Of a stretch of DNA of 46,985 bases, positions 8,025 through 16,496 are shown one piece after another. This stretch comes from Desulfobacter postgatei. GTDB taxonomy: Bacteria > Desulfobacterota > Desulfobacteria > Desulfobacterales > Desulfobacteraceae. The notes under the pieces were generated by a model. That model worked only from the letters and a program-made list of their open reading frames with translations, searched no databases and was not told the origin of the DNA. The stretch is from NCBI GenBank assembly GCA_002747145.1, contig PDTI01000051.1:1-46985 (forward strand). Reading direction: 5' to 3'. The first letter of the stretch is position 1. Every line of letters starts with the position of its first letter. Made by a program: the position numbers and the translations under genes.

Positions 8025-10402
8025 TACCCTGCCGGCTCCAGGGCAATATCCAGAACCTCCCTGACATCCTTCACACAAATAAATGTCAGTTTGGATTTCA
8101 CAGATTTTGGAATATCATTAAGATCCTTTTTATTTTTCTCCGGAATGATAACAGTCTTAATGCCGCCCCTTAAAGCCCCTAAAGCCTTCTCCTTAAGGCC
8201 ACCTATGGGCAGCACCCTGCCCCGCAAAGAAATTTCCCCAGTCATCCCCACCTTGTTGTTCACCTTTTTGCCGGTAAAAGCCGACACCAGGGCTGTCACA
8301 ATGGCAATACCGGCCGAAGGGCCGTCCTTGGGAATGGCACCGGAAGGAACATGGATATGGATATCGTTGGCATCAAAGGTTTCCTTGTTTATGCCCAAGG
8401 TTTCCTGATTAGCCTTGGTATAAGTCAATGCAGCCCTTGCAGATTCCTGCATCACCTCACCGATCTGTCCGGTGAGCTGTAACTCTCCTTTGCCCGGAAA
8501 CAACGATGTTTCAATATACAGATGCTCGCCTCCCACTTCGGTCCATGCAAGCCCCGTGGCCAAACCGACCTGACTGTCTTCCTGATCCATTTCGTTAATA
8601 TATTGAGGCGGGCCAAGGTACTTGGTTAAATTCTGACACGTAACGGCAAACTTCCCCTTCTTGCCTTCTGCAATCTGACGGGCAATTTTTCTGCAGACCG
8701 AGTCCAATTTTCGCTCAAGCCCCCGAAGACCTGCTTCCAGGGTATATTCGCTAACAATGGCCTCTATGGCATTAGGACTGAAATGGATGGCACGGCGGAT
8801 CAAACCGTTATCTTTGAGCTTTCTTGGCAAAAGATGCTGTTTTGCAATAACGACCTTTTCCTGGCGGGTATATCCCGTCAGATGGATCAACTCCATTCTG
8901 TCCAGCAGAGCCGAAGGAATGGTGTCGGCCATATTTGCCGTTAAAACAAACAATACATCTGACAAATCAAAGGGCATATTCAAGTAATGGTCGGAGAACT
9001 CGGTGTTCTGTTCAGGATCCAAGGCCTCCAGAAGTGCAGATGACGGATCTCCTCTAAAATCATTTCCCAGCTTGTCGATTTCATCCAGCATAAAAACCGG
9101 GTTTTTAGTGCCGCATTGACGAAGCCCCTGTAAAATCCTTCCAGGCATGGCACCAATATAGGTTCTGCGGTGCCCCCTGATCTCGGCCTCATCACGAATG
9201 CCCCCCAGAGACACCCGGTGAAACTTGCGCTTCATAGCCTTGGCAATGGCCCGGCCAAGGGAGGTTTTTCCCACCCCCGGAGGACCGACAAAGCAGATGA
9301 TCTGGCCCTTTTTCTTGGGATTGAGCTTACGTACGCTCAGGTATTCAAGAATCCGCTCCTTGGCTTTGTCCAGTCCATAATGATTCTGTTCTAAAACCTT
9401 CTGGGCTTTTTTGATGTCTAAAACGTCCTTAGTGGTCTTGCTCCAGGGCAATTCAACAATACAATCCAGGTAGGTTCTGACCACAGATGCTTCGGAGGAA
9501 TCAAAATGCATCTGCTCCAGACGGGTCAACTGTTTCAGCGCCTCTTTTTCACACGTTTCCGGCAACTTGCACTTCTTTATTTTTTGTTTGAACTCACCGA
9601 TCTCGGCGATCTTATCATCGCTTTCCCCAAGCTCTCTGTGGATGGCCTTGACCTGCTCACGAAGGTAATAATCCCGCTGGTTTTTTGAAATTTCATCTTT
9701 GACATGGGTCTGAATCTTAGCCTGGACCGTTGACAGATCCAGCTCCCGGGCTAAAAGATCATTGACCCGGGTTAAACGCTCAACCGTATCCGTGGTTTCC
9801 AGAACCGCCTGGGCATCCTCCACCTTAAGGTTGAGGTTGGAAGCCACCAGATCCGCAAGTTTCCCCGGAGAATCAATATGAGATAAAAGGTCCCCCACAT
9901 CACCGGGAAACTCGCCTTTAAGTGCTAAAAGTTTTTCACTGTTCTCCTTTACATTACGCATCAGCGCTTCAATTTCTATATCAAGAGAATCTGGTTCGAC
10001 ATCAGAAACAGTTTCGACCTTGACCTTAAAAAAAGAACGCTTTTGGACGAATTCAAGAAGCTTTGCCTTGGAAATCCCCTGGACCAGTGCTTTAATTCTG
10101 CTGTCAGGCATTTTGATCATTTTCTGGACCCGGACAATGGTACCGACATCATAGACATCCGACGGCCCCGGTTTTTCCACGTCTGAATCTTTCTGGACCG
10201 ATAAAAAAACATACCGGTCAAATTCAACACACTCCTCAATGGCCTTAATGGACTTTTCCCGCCCGACAAACAAGGGAAGCAGCATATCTGTAAAGACCAC
10301 CACATCCCTGACCGGCATCATGGGGATGACATCTGGGATTTCTGTGACATTACCCTCTTTTTCTATTATTTCAATCAGATCATCTATATCTGCTTCTGCC
10401 AT
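8024..10402 (-). CDS. lon: ATP-dependent protease Lon
   Basis: A cytoplasmic AAA+ serine protease that degrades misfolded and regulatory proteins. The start at 10402 (MAEADIDDLIEI) is chosen because GGAGCAC sits upstream; an earlier in-frame ATG adds 23 unlikely residues. The product has 792 residues with an N-terminal substrate-binding domain (VIPMMPVRDVVVF), a coiled region, Walker A GPPGVGKTS, Walker B VFMLDEIDKL, and the C-terminal protease domain. The catalytic dyad is Ser near 696 (PKDGPSAGIAI) and Lys near 739 (PIGGLKEKALGA). It is followed by the coupled tsaB. Confidence 0.97.
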   Translation of the reverse strand: MAEADIDDLIEIIEKEGNVTEIPDVIPMMPVRDVVVFTDMLLPLFVGREKSIKAIEECVEFDRYVFLSVQKDSDVEKPGPSDVYDVGTIVRVQKMIKMPDSRIKALVQGISKAKLLEFVQKRSFFKVKVETVSDVEPDSLDIEIEALMRNVKENSEKLLALKGEFPGDVGDLLSHIDSPGKLADLVASNLNLKVEDAQAVLETTDTVERLTRVNDLLARELDLSTVQAKIQTHVKDEISKNQRDYYLREQVKAIHRELGESDDKIAEIGEFKQKIKKCKLPETCEKEALKQLTRLEQMHFDSSEASVVRTYLDCIVELPWSKTTKDVLDIKKAQKVLEQNHYGLDKAKERILEYLSVRKLNPKKKGQIICFVGPPGVGKTSLGRAIAKAMKRKFHRVSLGGIRDEAEIRGHRRTYIGAMPGRILQGLRQCGTKNPVFMLDEIDKLGNDFRGDPSSALLEALDPEQNTEFSDHYLNMPFDLSDVLFVLTANMADTIPSALLDRMELIHLTGYTRQEKVVIAKQHLLPRKLKDNGLIRRAIHFSPNAIEAIVSEYTLEAGLRGLERKLDSVCRKIARQIAEGKKGKFAVTCQNLTKYLGPPQYINEMDQEDSQVGLATGLAWTEVGGEHLYIETSLFPGKGELQLTGQIGEVMQESARAALTYTKANQETLGINKETFDANDIHIHVPSGAIPKDGPSAGIAIVTALVSAFTGKKVNNKVGMTGEISLRGRVLPIGGLKEKALGALRGGIKTVIIPEKNKKDLNDIPKSVKSKLTFICVKDVREVLDIALEPAG

Positions 10403-10712
10403 TTGTGCTCCTTGATTACATAACGCCCATGGGCTGCGCTTGCATTCTTTTGCCGGATATCCCCCCGGCACATGGTGAAAGAATATCAGACCCTTTCATA
10501 AAAAAGCAGGACCAGCGTGGAACCCCCCGGGGTGTTTCTGTTTTTTTCGGGGTGCTCCTTACATACGGGATTGGTGTAACTGCACTCCAACATTTTATCT
10601 ACAATATAACAGAAAAATATTTTTACAATATCCTTGAAAAAATATTTTTATCATCGGATAGTTGGCTTTAAGAGCCTGTTTGGACGAAAAACTTTCCCTA
10701 GGAGCCCTGTCT
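10403..10712. other. Divergent intergenic region between lon and pilD
   Basis: About 310 bp without a gene. It should carry the promoters of lon (minus) and pilD (plus). Near 10610-10651 there are two direct AT-rich tracts of the form AAATATTTTT. I could not fix a convincing -35/-10 pair for either gene and see no clear heat-shock promoter. Confidence 0.5.
10669..10683. repeat. Fragment of repeat B end
   Basis: TAAGAGCCTGTTTGG matches the left end of family B together with its TAA target triplet; homology stops after about 12 bases of the element. It is in the pilD leader, 30 bases before the start codon. Confidence 0.5.
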
Positions 10713-11498
10713 ATGTTTCCGCTATCTATTTTTATTGCTGTTATGTCCTTTGTTTTTGGTGCCTGTATCGGCAGTTTTCTCAACGTGGTGATCTACCGGA
10801 TGCCGGAAGGTCAATCCATTGTCTCACCGCCTTCCCACTGTCCGGTCTGCAACCATGCGATTCCATTTTATTTTAATCTGCCGATATTCAGCTTTCTTCT
10901 GCTCAAAGGTAAATGCGGATTCTGTAACACGCACATTTCCATACGCTATCCTTTGGTGGAACTGATCACAGGCGTATTAGCTCTGGGGCTTTTTTTAAAA
11001 TTCGGGGTGACACCGGCAGCACTTTTTTATTTTATCTTCGGCGCTGTGCTCATTGCCACCTCGTTTATTGATCTGGATCACCAGATTATCCCGGATAAGT
11101 TGTCTCTTCCAGGAATTATCATTTTTTCCACATCCTGTCTTTTTGTACCTGAAATGCGCTTTATTTCTGTGGTTTGGGGCGTTCTGGCAGGTGGTGGCAT
11201 TTTATATCTTGTGGCGCTTTTCTATTATTATATTCGCAAACAACAAGGCATGGGAGGGGGAGACATCAAACTTTTAGCCATGATTGGGGCAGCCACAGGC
11301 GTAAAAGGGGCCTTTTTCACCTTGTTTACAGGTTCAGTTTTCGGAACCCTTGGTGGAGTGGCCGCCATGGCCCTGGCAAAAGAATTCAAAAAAAAAGGGG
11401 CAAGAATCCCCTTTGGTCCATTTCTTTCCCTGGGGGCTATCCTCTACGTGTTCTGGGGGGAGCCCGTAATACGGTGGTATGCCAATTTCCTTAAATAG
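10713..11498 (+). CDS. pilD: Prepilin peptidase / N-methyltransferase
   Basis: A polytopic inner-membrane aspartic protease that cleaves and N-methylates type IV pilins and type II secretion pseudopilins. The ATG at 10713 is preferred because GGAG lies 8 bases upstream, giving 261 residues. The cytoplasmic zinc-binding domain with two CxxC pairs (HCPVCNH and KCGFCN) is present, needed for methyltransferase activity. The catalytic aspartates lie in DLDHQIIPD and GMGGGDIKLL. Six to eight hydrophobic segments are evident. No pilin genes adjoin it, so its substrates must be encoded elsewhere. Confidence 0.95.
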   Translation: MFPLSIFIAVMSFVFGACIGSFLNVVIYRMPEGQSIVSPPSHCPVCNHAIPFYFNLPIFSFLLLKGKCGFCNTHISIRYPLVELITGVLALGLFLKFGVTPAALFYFIFGAVLIATSFIDLDHQIIPDKLSLPGIIIFSTSCLFVPEMRFISVVWGVLAGGGILYLVALFYYYIRKQQGMGGGDIKLLAMIGAATGVKGAFFTLFTGSVFGTLGGVAAMALAKEFKKKGARIPFGPFLSLGAILYVFWGEPVIRWYANFLK

Positions 11499-11900
11499 TG
11501 TTTGGGTGACTAGGTGCCTTTTGGACAGATTATCCTGCGTAACATTATGAATAAGACAGACTATGATACACGAATGCCTTTTTAGCTGTCTTACAATACT
11601 TTTCAAAAGATACACTTCTTCTTCGGCGGTTTATATTCAATCAACATAGATCAAACAAAATACCCCCTGCTGCCCACAAAAAATTAAGCCTGAAACCTTT
11701 TGTATCTGGGTTTATCAGCTGAACATTCAAGTCTCCACCAACCCCACCCATAGAACGTTCAGACACAACTAATTTTAAAAAAACTTTATGGCACAGCCTC
11801 TGCTATGCTATACAAACAAAGAAATGCAGCCGCATTTAAATTAGTTTGAGGGTAAAATAGTTAAACCAGTTTTCAATCTGTCCTAAAAAAGGAGAAAAAC
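11499..11900. other. Intergenic region upstream of peroxiredoxin
   Basis: About 400 bp with no gene and no member of the repeat families that I can see. The last 20 bases hold the Shine-Dalgarno (AAAAAAGGAG) of the peroxiredoxin gene. A promoter is expected here but I could not assign one with confidence. Confidence 0.5.
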
Positions 11901-12548
11901 ATGGAACAGCAAAACATTAACATGCCCCTTCTTGGCGACGAATTTCCCGAAATTGATGTGGACACCACCCATGGCCCCATGAGCCTGCCCAAAGACATGA
12001 AAGGCAAATGGTTTGTTCTTTTCAGCCATCCGGCGGACTTCACTCCGGTATGTACTACGGAATTTTCAGGTTTTCAGAACCGCATTGCCCAGTTTGAGAA
12101 GATGGGGGTAGAGCTGATCGGCATGTCCGTGGACCAGGTATTCAGCCATATTAAATGGGTTGAATGGATCAAAGAAAAACTTGATATAGAAATTACCTTC
12201 CCCGTGATTGCCGCCAACGACTCGATAGCAAATAAACTGGGTATGCTCCATCCAGGCAAAGGGTCCAATACGGTGAGGGCGGTGTTTGTGATTGACCCTG
12301 AAAGCAAGGTCCGACTGATCCTGTATTATCCCCAGGAAATCGGACGAAATATGGATGAAATTGTCAGGGCCACAAAGGCGTTGATCACATCAGACAAGAA
12401 CGGGGTCGCCATGCCTGCCAACTGGCCGGAGAATGAGATGTTAAAGGACCGGGTAATCATTCCGCCACCAAAGTCGCAACAAGAGGCTGCCAAGCGACTT
12501 GAGCAATATGAGGGCTATGACTGGTGGTTCTGCCACAAATCGCTCTAA
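11901..12548 (+). CDS. Peroxiredoxin, Prx6/archaeal-type
   Basis: A cytoplasmic thiol peroxidase that reduces hydrogen peroxide and organic peroxides. The 215-residue protein carries the peroxidatic Cys51 in [14 protein letters not shown] second cysteine (C211) lies in the C-terminal DWWFCHKSL motif, the position of the resolving cysteine in archaeal Prx6-type two-Cys enzymes. The long C-terminal extension (residues 165-215) is characteristic of this class and distinguishes it from AhpC. It stands alone with its own ribosome-binding site and probably serves oxygen defence in an anaerobe. Its reductase is not nearby. Confidence 0.93.
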   Translation: MEQQNINMPLLGDEFPEIDVDTTHGPMSLPKDMKGKWFVLFSHPADFTPVCTTEFSGFQNRIAQFEKMGVELIGMSVDQVFSHIKWVEWIKEKLDIEITFPVIAANDSIANKLGMLHPGKGSNTVRAVFVIDPESKVRLILYYPQEIGRNMDEIVRATKALITSDKNGVAMPANWPENEMLKDRVIIPPPKSQQEAAKRLEQYEGYDWWFCHKSL

Positions 12549-12611
12549 CCCACTCAAATCCAATTTAGCACCAGGCCCGGAAGTTGTTATCTCATTCCGG
12601 GCTTTTCTGCG

Positions 12612-12630
12612 ACAGGCTCTAAGAGCCTGT
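12612..12630. repeat. B right end - TAA - B left end junction
   Basis: ACAGGCTC, then TAA, then GAGCCTGT form a perfect 19-bp palindrome around a TAA centre. The left arm equals the right terminus of a B element and the right arm is the start of the full copy at 12623. This is the arrangement left by two adjacent insertions or by a joined-end intermediate. Confidence 0.55.
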
Positions 12631-12782
12631 TTGATAATTGATGAATCGCCTGCAATCCCATGAAAATGGCGCCAATTCCCCCCAATTTTCTGTCAATAGT
12701 CCGGCTATTAACACAAAATTTGTGAAAATTGGTTCTCATTTTCATGAGATTTCGCTTCGATCCCCTAATTATCAAACAGGCT
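12623..12782. repeat. Repeat B copy 1 (full length)
   Basis: A 160-bp element from GAGCCTGTTTGATAATTG to AATTATCAAACAGGCT. The internal segment is itself palindromic around GTCCGGCTATTAAC. Both ends carry stop codons in several frames. There is no transposase. The last base of the right terminus and its flanking triplet are altered. Confidence 0.85.
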
Positions 12783-12823
12783 GAAACCGGAGACCGTAAA
12801 TTGACCTTCCGGTCTCCGGTTTC
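12783..12823. terminator. 13-bp perfect inverted repeat between prx and cheX
   Basis: GAAACCGGAGACC (12783-12795) pairs perfectly with GGTCTCCGGTTTC (12811-12823). A related CCGGTCTCC copy follows at 12837. It lies just beyond the cheX stop, so it may terminate cheX transcription, but no T-run follows on either strand. It could also be part of the repeat debris beginning immediately at the end of copy B1. Confidence 0.35.
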
Positions 12824-12848
12824 CGATCTCCGAATTCCGGTCTCCTGA

Positions 12849-13322
12849 TCATGCGCTTTGATCCGAATAACAGACTTCAAGCAACACTTTGCCTTTGGTC
12901 GTATAAAAGGGGATAACGACAACATGACTGCCGGATTCGGTATGTAAAATTTCTTCATTTCGACCTGTCACAACGTTTACTAATTTAACTTTTACTTTCT
13001 TTCCCAGTTCCCCAATTTTTGTTGTCACATGCCCGGCAACCATGTTACTGATCTCCCCCACAGCATCGATTATTTCTTCATTAATTTCGGTCAGTTCCTC
13101 ACCAAACATGGCAGACACAATGCCTAAAATACTTTTTTCGGTAAAAGAAATAGCAACCGTTGCTTCCAGATCGCCACCGACTGTCAAAAGCCCTGAAATA
13201 TCACCATTATGAATGGTATTTCCTTTTAAAAAAGGCGGCCCAGGCTTTACTTTTATTAGAGCAGTGGTATCAAGAATGTGTAAAGTCCCTTCAATGAAAG
13301 GATTGACAAGCGCTACATCCAT
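12849..13322 (-). CDS. cheX: CheX-like chemotaxis phosphatase
   Basis: CheX-family proteins dephosphorylate CheY-P to reset chemotaxis signalling. The 157-residue protein begins MDVALVNPFIEGTLHIL and includes the expected acidic/amide active-site helix (IIDAVGEISNMVAGHV), with Glu and Asn spaced as in CheX/CheC. The strand segments around SHVVVIPFYTTKGKVLLEV fit the fold. It stands alone, without chemotaxis neighbours, so the partner response regulator is encoded elsewhere. Some stand-alone CheX proteins act on other response regulators. Confidence 0.85.
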   Translation of the reverse strand: MDVALVNPFIEGTLHILDTTALIKVKPGPPFLKGNTIHNGDISGLLTVGGDLEATVAISFTEKSILGIVSAMFGEELTEINEEIIDAVGEISNMVAGHVTTKIGELGKKVKVKLVNVVTGRNEEILHTESGSHVVVIPFYTTKGKVLLEVCYSDQSA

Positions 13323-13500
13323 TTTTTCCTCCTGTTTGTAAACATTCTATGCTCTGCCCAAAAATCTGGCAATGATTTTTTAATAAAACGTAATAAATAC
13401 TTGACACGTAAGGCTCAACGACGTAACGTACCCAGAAGCTGAATGAAACCATTATTACTAACTAAAAGTTACAAGCACTCTAAAACTGGATATGCAAGGC

Positions 13501-13541
13501 ATCGGACATGCAGCTGAAGTGCCCTAATGCAGATGTCCGAT
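13501..13541. repeat. Inverted repeat between cheX and HU
   Basis: ATCGGACAT (13501-13509) is perfectly complementary to ATGTCCGAT (13533-13541), and GCA/TGC next to the stem can extend it. It lies in a 440-bp region (13323-13764) without a gene that must contain the divergent promoters of cheX and the HU gene. Its role is unknown; an operator or a small RNA hairpin are possible. Confidence 0.4.
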
Positions 13542-13764
13542 AACATCACAGATCTGGCCATAGGGTGTTTCCGAAAGGGGAGGCTGTTTTGAATTTTTGG
13601 TAAGCACAATATCAATGCATGATCAAAATATTTAAAAGCGTTATAATGTATTGTTATTATGCTATAAAATGAAAAATTCAAAATGCCGAATGCGACTTTT
13701 AGTTACTAAATAATACTTTCAACTTTAATATTTCCTAACCCCCCCAAAAAAAGGAGTGAATACG

Positions 13765-14034
13765 ATGAATAAAGGTGATTTAATTAACAAAGTTTCAGAA
13801 GTTCTCAGCAGTAAAAAAGATGCTCAGGCAGCTGTTGACTGCATGATTGAGACCATTACTGAAGCACTGGCTGCAAATGACTCTGTTACCCTGGTAGGTT
13901 TTGGCACATTTAAAACCGCCGAAAGAAAAGCAAGAAAAGGCAGAAACCCCCAGACTGGAAAAGAAATCGATATCCCGGCCAGAAATGTGCCCAAATTCGT
14001 ACCCGGAAAAGCACTTAAAGACGCTGTAAAATAA
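13765..14034 (+). CDS. hup: HU-family DNA-binding protein
   Basis: A small histone-like protein that bends and compacts DNA as a dimer. The start at 13765 is fixed by AAGGAG eight bases upstream; an apparent GTG at 13756 overlaps that Shine-Dalgarno and is rejected. The 89-residue product has the HU signature [21 protein letters not shown] followed by the PAR...PKF arm with the intercalating proline and ending PGKALKDAV. It is transcribed alone, convergent with sbcB. Confidence 0.95.
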   Translation: MNKGDLINKVSEVLSSKKDAQAAVDCMIETITEALAANDSVTLVGFGTFKTAERKARKGRNPQTGKEIDIPARNVPKFVPGKALKDAVK

Positions 14035-14057
14035 TTAATTTTACGCAGGCATATGAG

Positions 14058-14098
14058 AAATCAGGCAGTATTGACGCCAGAGTCATACTGCCTGATTT
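14058..14098. terminator. 14-bp perfect hairpin between HU gene and sbcB
   Basis: AAATCAGGCAGTAT (14058-14071) pairs perfectly with ATACTGCCTGATTT (14085-14098). It lies between convergent genes and overlaps the last codons and the stop of sbcB. No long T-run follows on either side, so it resembles a bidirectional terminator without a strong U-tract. Confidence 0.5.
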
Positions 14099-15549
14099 GG
14101 ACTACAGGGATCCAGCAAAAAGGCGGATTGATTTTGAATGTGGGATTTAAGCCACGTTAAAAGATCTTTCTGGCTGGAATCAAAGGATTGTATTGTTTCT
14201 GCTTCAATCTTTTCAATCTCCTCAAATGCCCTGGCGCAGGTCAGTTTGACATCCTCCTTATATCCTTTAATAGATGTCTGCGGATCAATTCCCAAAATTC
14301 GTTTTAAATGCACATGGAACTCAGGGGCAGATCTTGGATTTTCATTAAAATTTCGGACAAGTATCCTTTGGGCCAGCATTCGAACCCTGTTGCTTTGAAA
14401 GCTTTGGGTTATCTGATATCTATTTTTTTCTTCTGTTTTATGAAAAATTGCGATCTCTTTTTTATCCTGAAATGAAAAGAACCCACTCTGATACAGATCT
14501 GCATCAAGATCAATATCTGGCACTTGGGGATATTTAAAATTCCGGTGAAATCTTACCGTTTTGTTAAAGAGGGATATGTTCTGCTGAATAAAATCCAGAT
14601 TCCGTATACACACCATACGCGATTCAGGTGAAAGTTTATCCCAAAAACGATCCAAAACAGGCAAAATAAATAACTGATCACCCGGCTTTTTTCTTATTGC
14701 AATAAGATCATATACACCAAGGGTCTCATCTATCTGATCAAACAATCCTGCTTTATCCAAACGAATCCAAAGGCTTTGGTTTTTATAAGGGACAGATCCC
14801 CCCACATAAACCACCGGGGCCATATAATTGCAATCTGCACCAAATGAGACTGATACCATAAGCGCAAGATTCATTTCGTACGCCTTGGACAATTTTGAGT
14901 GTCCAAGGTCATTCATGCGTTTAAGATCGGCATTTTTATCAAAAAATCCACGGACATACGACCAAATTTTTCCGTATTTAATAAACGCTTTTGCAAGCCC
15001 CACAACAGATTCAACATCACTCATGGCTTCGTGGGCCCTGCCCGAAGTCTCAAACTGATTTTGCAGGGTTAAAAGATCAAGTTTCATGGTTGACTGCCCA
15101 TTTTCAAGCACAGGCCAGGAAAGTGCCTGGTTGCAGAAAAGATAATAGATCAATGTGACCGGAAGCATATCCATGCGGCTGCATCCGTTGGCAAATTGAT
15201 GCGAATACGGATCCAGTAGATTACGATAAAAAAGAAAACGTAAAAATTCATCATCAAATCCAAGGGAATTATACCCTATGCTGATAGTCTGCGGTGTATT
15301 CAAAAGCGAATGAATTTTTAAGGCTGCATGGTATTCACTCATACCGGTCTTAAGTATTTCAGCATCAAGCCTGTGCGTAAGAAACGCGCCTGGAGAGGGT
15401 ACAATATCATCCCTGAGACGGATGACAATCTCCTCCCTGCTGATCTCATTTAAAGACAGATCCGTACGAATACACGCAAAGGTCAGCACCTGGTCAAAGG
15501 CCGGATTTAGACCAGATGTTTCGATATCATAGAATAAAAACGTCTGCAT
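14083..15549 (-). CDS. sbcB: Exodeoxyribonuclease I
   Basis: ExoI degrades single-stranded DNA 3' to 5' and acts in mismatch repair and recombination. The 488-residue product matches the E. coli length. The DEDDh active-site residues are visible: D and E in FYDIETSGLNP (about residues 8-10), D in SLGFDDEFLRF, and H/D in RAHEAMSDVES. The SH3-like and C-terminal helical domains of ExoI follow. The start has no clear Shine-Dalgarno. The region just upstream is the remains of a B repeat separating it from rpsI. Its stop codon is embedded in a strong hairpin. Confidence 0.92.
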   Translation of the reverse strand: MQTFLFYDIETSGLNPAFDQVLTFACIRTDLSLNEISREEIVIRLRDDIVPSPGAFLTHRLDAEILKTGMSEYHAALKIHSLLNTPQTISIGYNSLGFDDEFLRFLFYRNLLDPYSHQFANGCSRMDMLPVTLIYYLFCNQALSWPVLENGQSTMKLDLLTLQNQFETSGRAHEAMSDVESVVGLAKAFIKYGKIWSYVRGFFDKNADLKRMNDLGHSKLSKAYEMNLALMVSVSFGADCNYMAPVVYVGGSVPYKNQSLWIRLDKAGLFDQIDETLGVYDLIAIRKKPGDQLFILPVLDRFWDKLSPESRMVCIRNLDFIQQNISLFNKTVRFHRNFKYPQVPDIDLDADLYQSGFFSFQDKKEIAIFHKTEEKNRYQITQSFQSNRVRMLAQRILVRNFNENPRSAPEFHVHLKRILGIDPQTSIKGYKEDVKLTCARAFEEIEKIEAETIQSFDSSQKDLLTWLKSHIQNQSAFLLDPCSPNQAV

Positions 15550-15587
15550 TATGGGCGTTAAGTCATTTGATCACAGCTATAATCTAA

Positions 15588-15659
15588 GAGCCTGTTTGAT
15601 AATTAGGGAATCGAAGCGAAATCTCATGAAAATGAGAAGCAATTTTCATGGGATTGCAA
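15588..15659. repeat. Repeat B copy 2 (deleted derivative at the rpsI 3' end)
   Basis: From GAGCCTGTTTGATAATTAGG the sequence follows the right half of B in inverse orientation, jumps across the centre, and continues with CAATTTTCATGGGATTGCA before merging into rpsI. The terminus on the rpsI side is missing. The intact terminus on the sbcB side is preceded by TAA. The rpsI reading frame ends inside this element. Confidence 0.8.
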
Positions 15660-15965
15660 CGCTGATTTCAAAACACCACGTAAATCCGGATCAGATAACA
15701 CAAGTGCTTTGGAAACCCCTTGACGAATGGCACCTGCCTGGCCGGTATACCCACCGCCCATCACAGTAATCTTAATATCAAAGGCATCGCTTTTATCCGT
15801 AAGAACAAGAGGAGAAGTCAACACATCCCTATTCACCGGAATATCAAAATAATCATCCAATTCTCTGTTATTGATAATAATTTTTCCTGTACCAGGCATA
15901 AGCCACACTTTGGCCACAGAATCTTTCCGCTTACCTGTTGCGTAAAATTGGTTTGCTCTTTCCAT
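15624..15965 (-). CDS. rpsI: Ribosomal protein uS9, C-terminal tail replaced by repeat B sequence
   Basis: uS9 binds the head of the 30S subunit; its basic C-terminal tail normally reaches the P-site tRNA. The start MERANQFYATGKRKDSVAKV is preferred over a TTG four codons upstream, which abuts the AAGGGA element. Family motifs IIINNRELDDYF and GGGYTGQAGAIRQGVSKAL are intact. After DPDLRGVLKSAL the frame runs into repeat B and ends QSHENCFSFS, giving about 113 residues instead of about 130. Roughly 30 native residues are lost, including the TRDxR...ERKK...QFSKR tail, and none is found downstream before sbcB. It follows rplM by 24 bases. Confidence 0.9.
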   Translation of the reverse strand: MERANQFYATGKRKDSVAKVWLMPGTGKIIINNRELDDYFDIPVNRDVLTSPLVLTDKSDAFDIKITVMGGGYTGQAGAIRQGVSKALVLSDPDLRGVLKSALQSHENCFSFS

Positions 15966-15989
15966 TGATCGTATCAAGTCCCTTATATA

Positions 15990-16424
15990 TTAGAATTCGA
16001 CAACCTGAGGCTTCTGTGCAGCGTGAGGATGCTGATCGCCTGCATAAACAAATAATTTTTTCCCAAGTTTGCGACCTAGTCTGTTTTTCGGAAGCATTCC
16101 GCGAACAGCCTTTTTTAAAACATCTTCAGGTTTTTTTTCAAACATCTCTTTGGCTGTTTGGGATTTGATTCCTCCGATATAACCGGAATGGCGGTAATAG
16201 GTTTTCTGTCCCATTTTATTTCCAGTCAAACGGATCTTGTCCGCATTGACCACAATCACCCAGTCACCTGTATCCACATGAGGGGTGAAAAGGGGGTTAT
16301 GTTTACCCCGAATCCTATACGCTATCTGGGAAGCAAGCCGCCCAAGCACCTGATCTTTTGCATCAATAATGCACCAATTCTCTTTGTTGTCAGATCTTTT
16401 TGCACTGTATGTATATTTTTTCAA
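15990..16424 (-). CDS. rplM: Ribosomal protein uL13
   Basis: An early-assembly 50S protein. The TTG start at 16424 (LKKYTYSAKRSD) is chosen because an AGGAGCATGGAG stretch precedes it and homologues begin there; the upstream in-frame ATG would add 22 residues resembling nothing. The 144-residue product contains WCIIDAKDQVLGRLASQIA, VDTGDWVIVVNADKI and the GMLPKNRLGRK motif. It pairs with rpsI, the near-universal rplM-rpsI operon. Unlike rpsI it is complete. Confidence 0.95.
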   Translation of the reverse strand: MKKYTYSAKRSDNKENWCIIDAKDQVLGRLASQIAYRIRGKHNPLFTPHVDTGDWVIVVNADKIRLTGNKMGQKTYYRHSGYIGGIKSQTAKEMFEKKPEDVLKKAVRGMLPKNRLGRKLGKKLFVYAGDQHPHAAQKPQVVEF

Positions 16425-16496
16425 TGTTCTCCATGCTCCTCTAAATAACCGCGACCAGGGGTAATTACATAATTTTGTTTTTAAAGTCAAGTATTT

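Noticed and set aside
13469..13681. 70-codon minus-strand frame between cheX and HU
   Set aside because: No ribosome-binding site, no recognisable features, and it spans the inverted repeat; likely chance.
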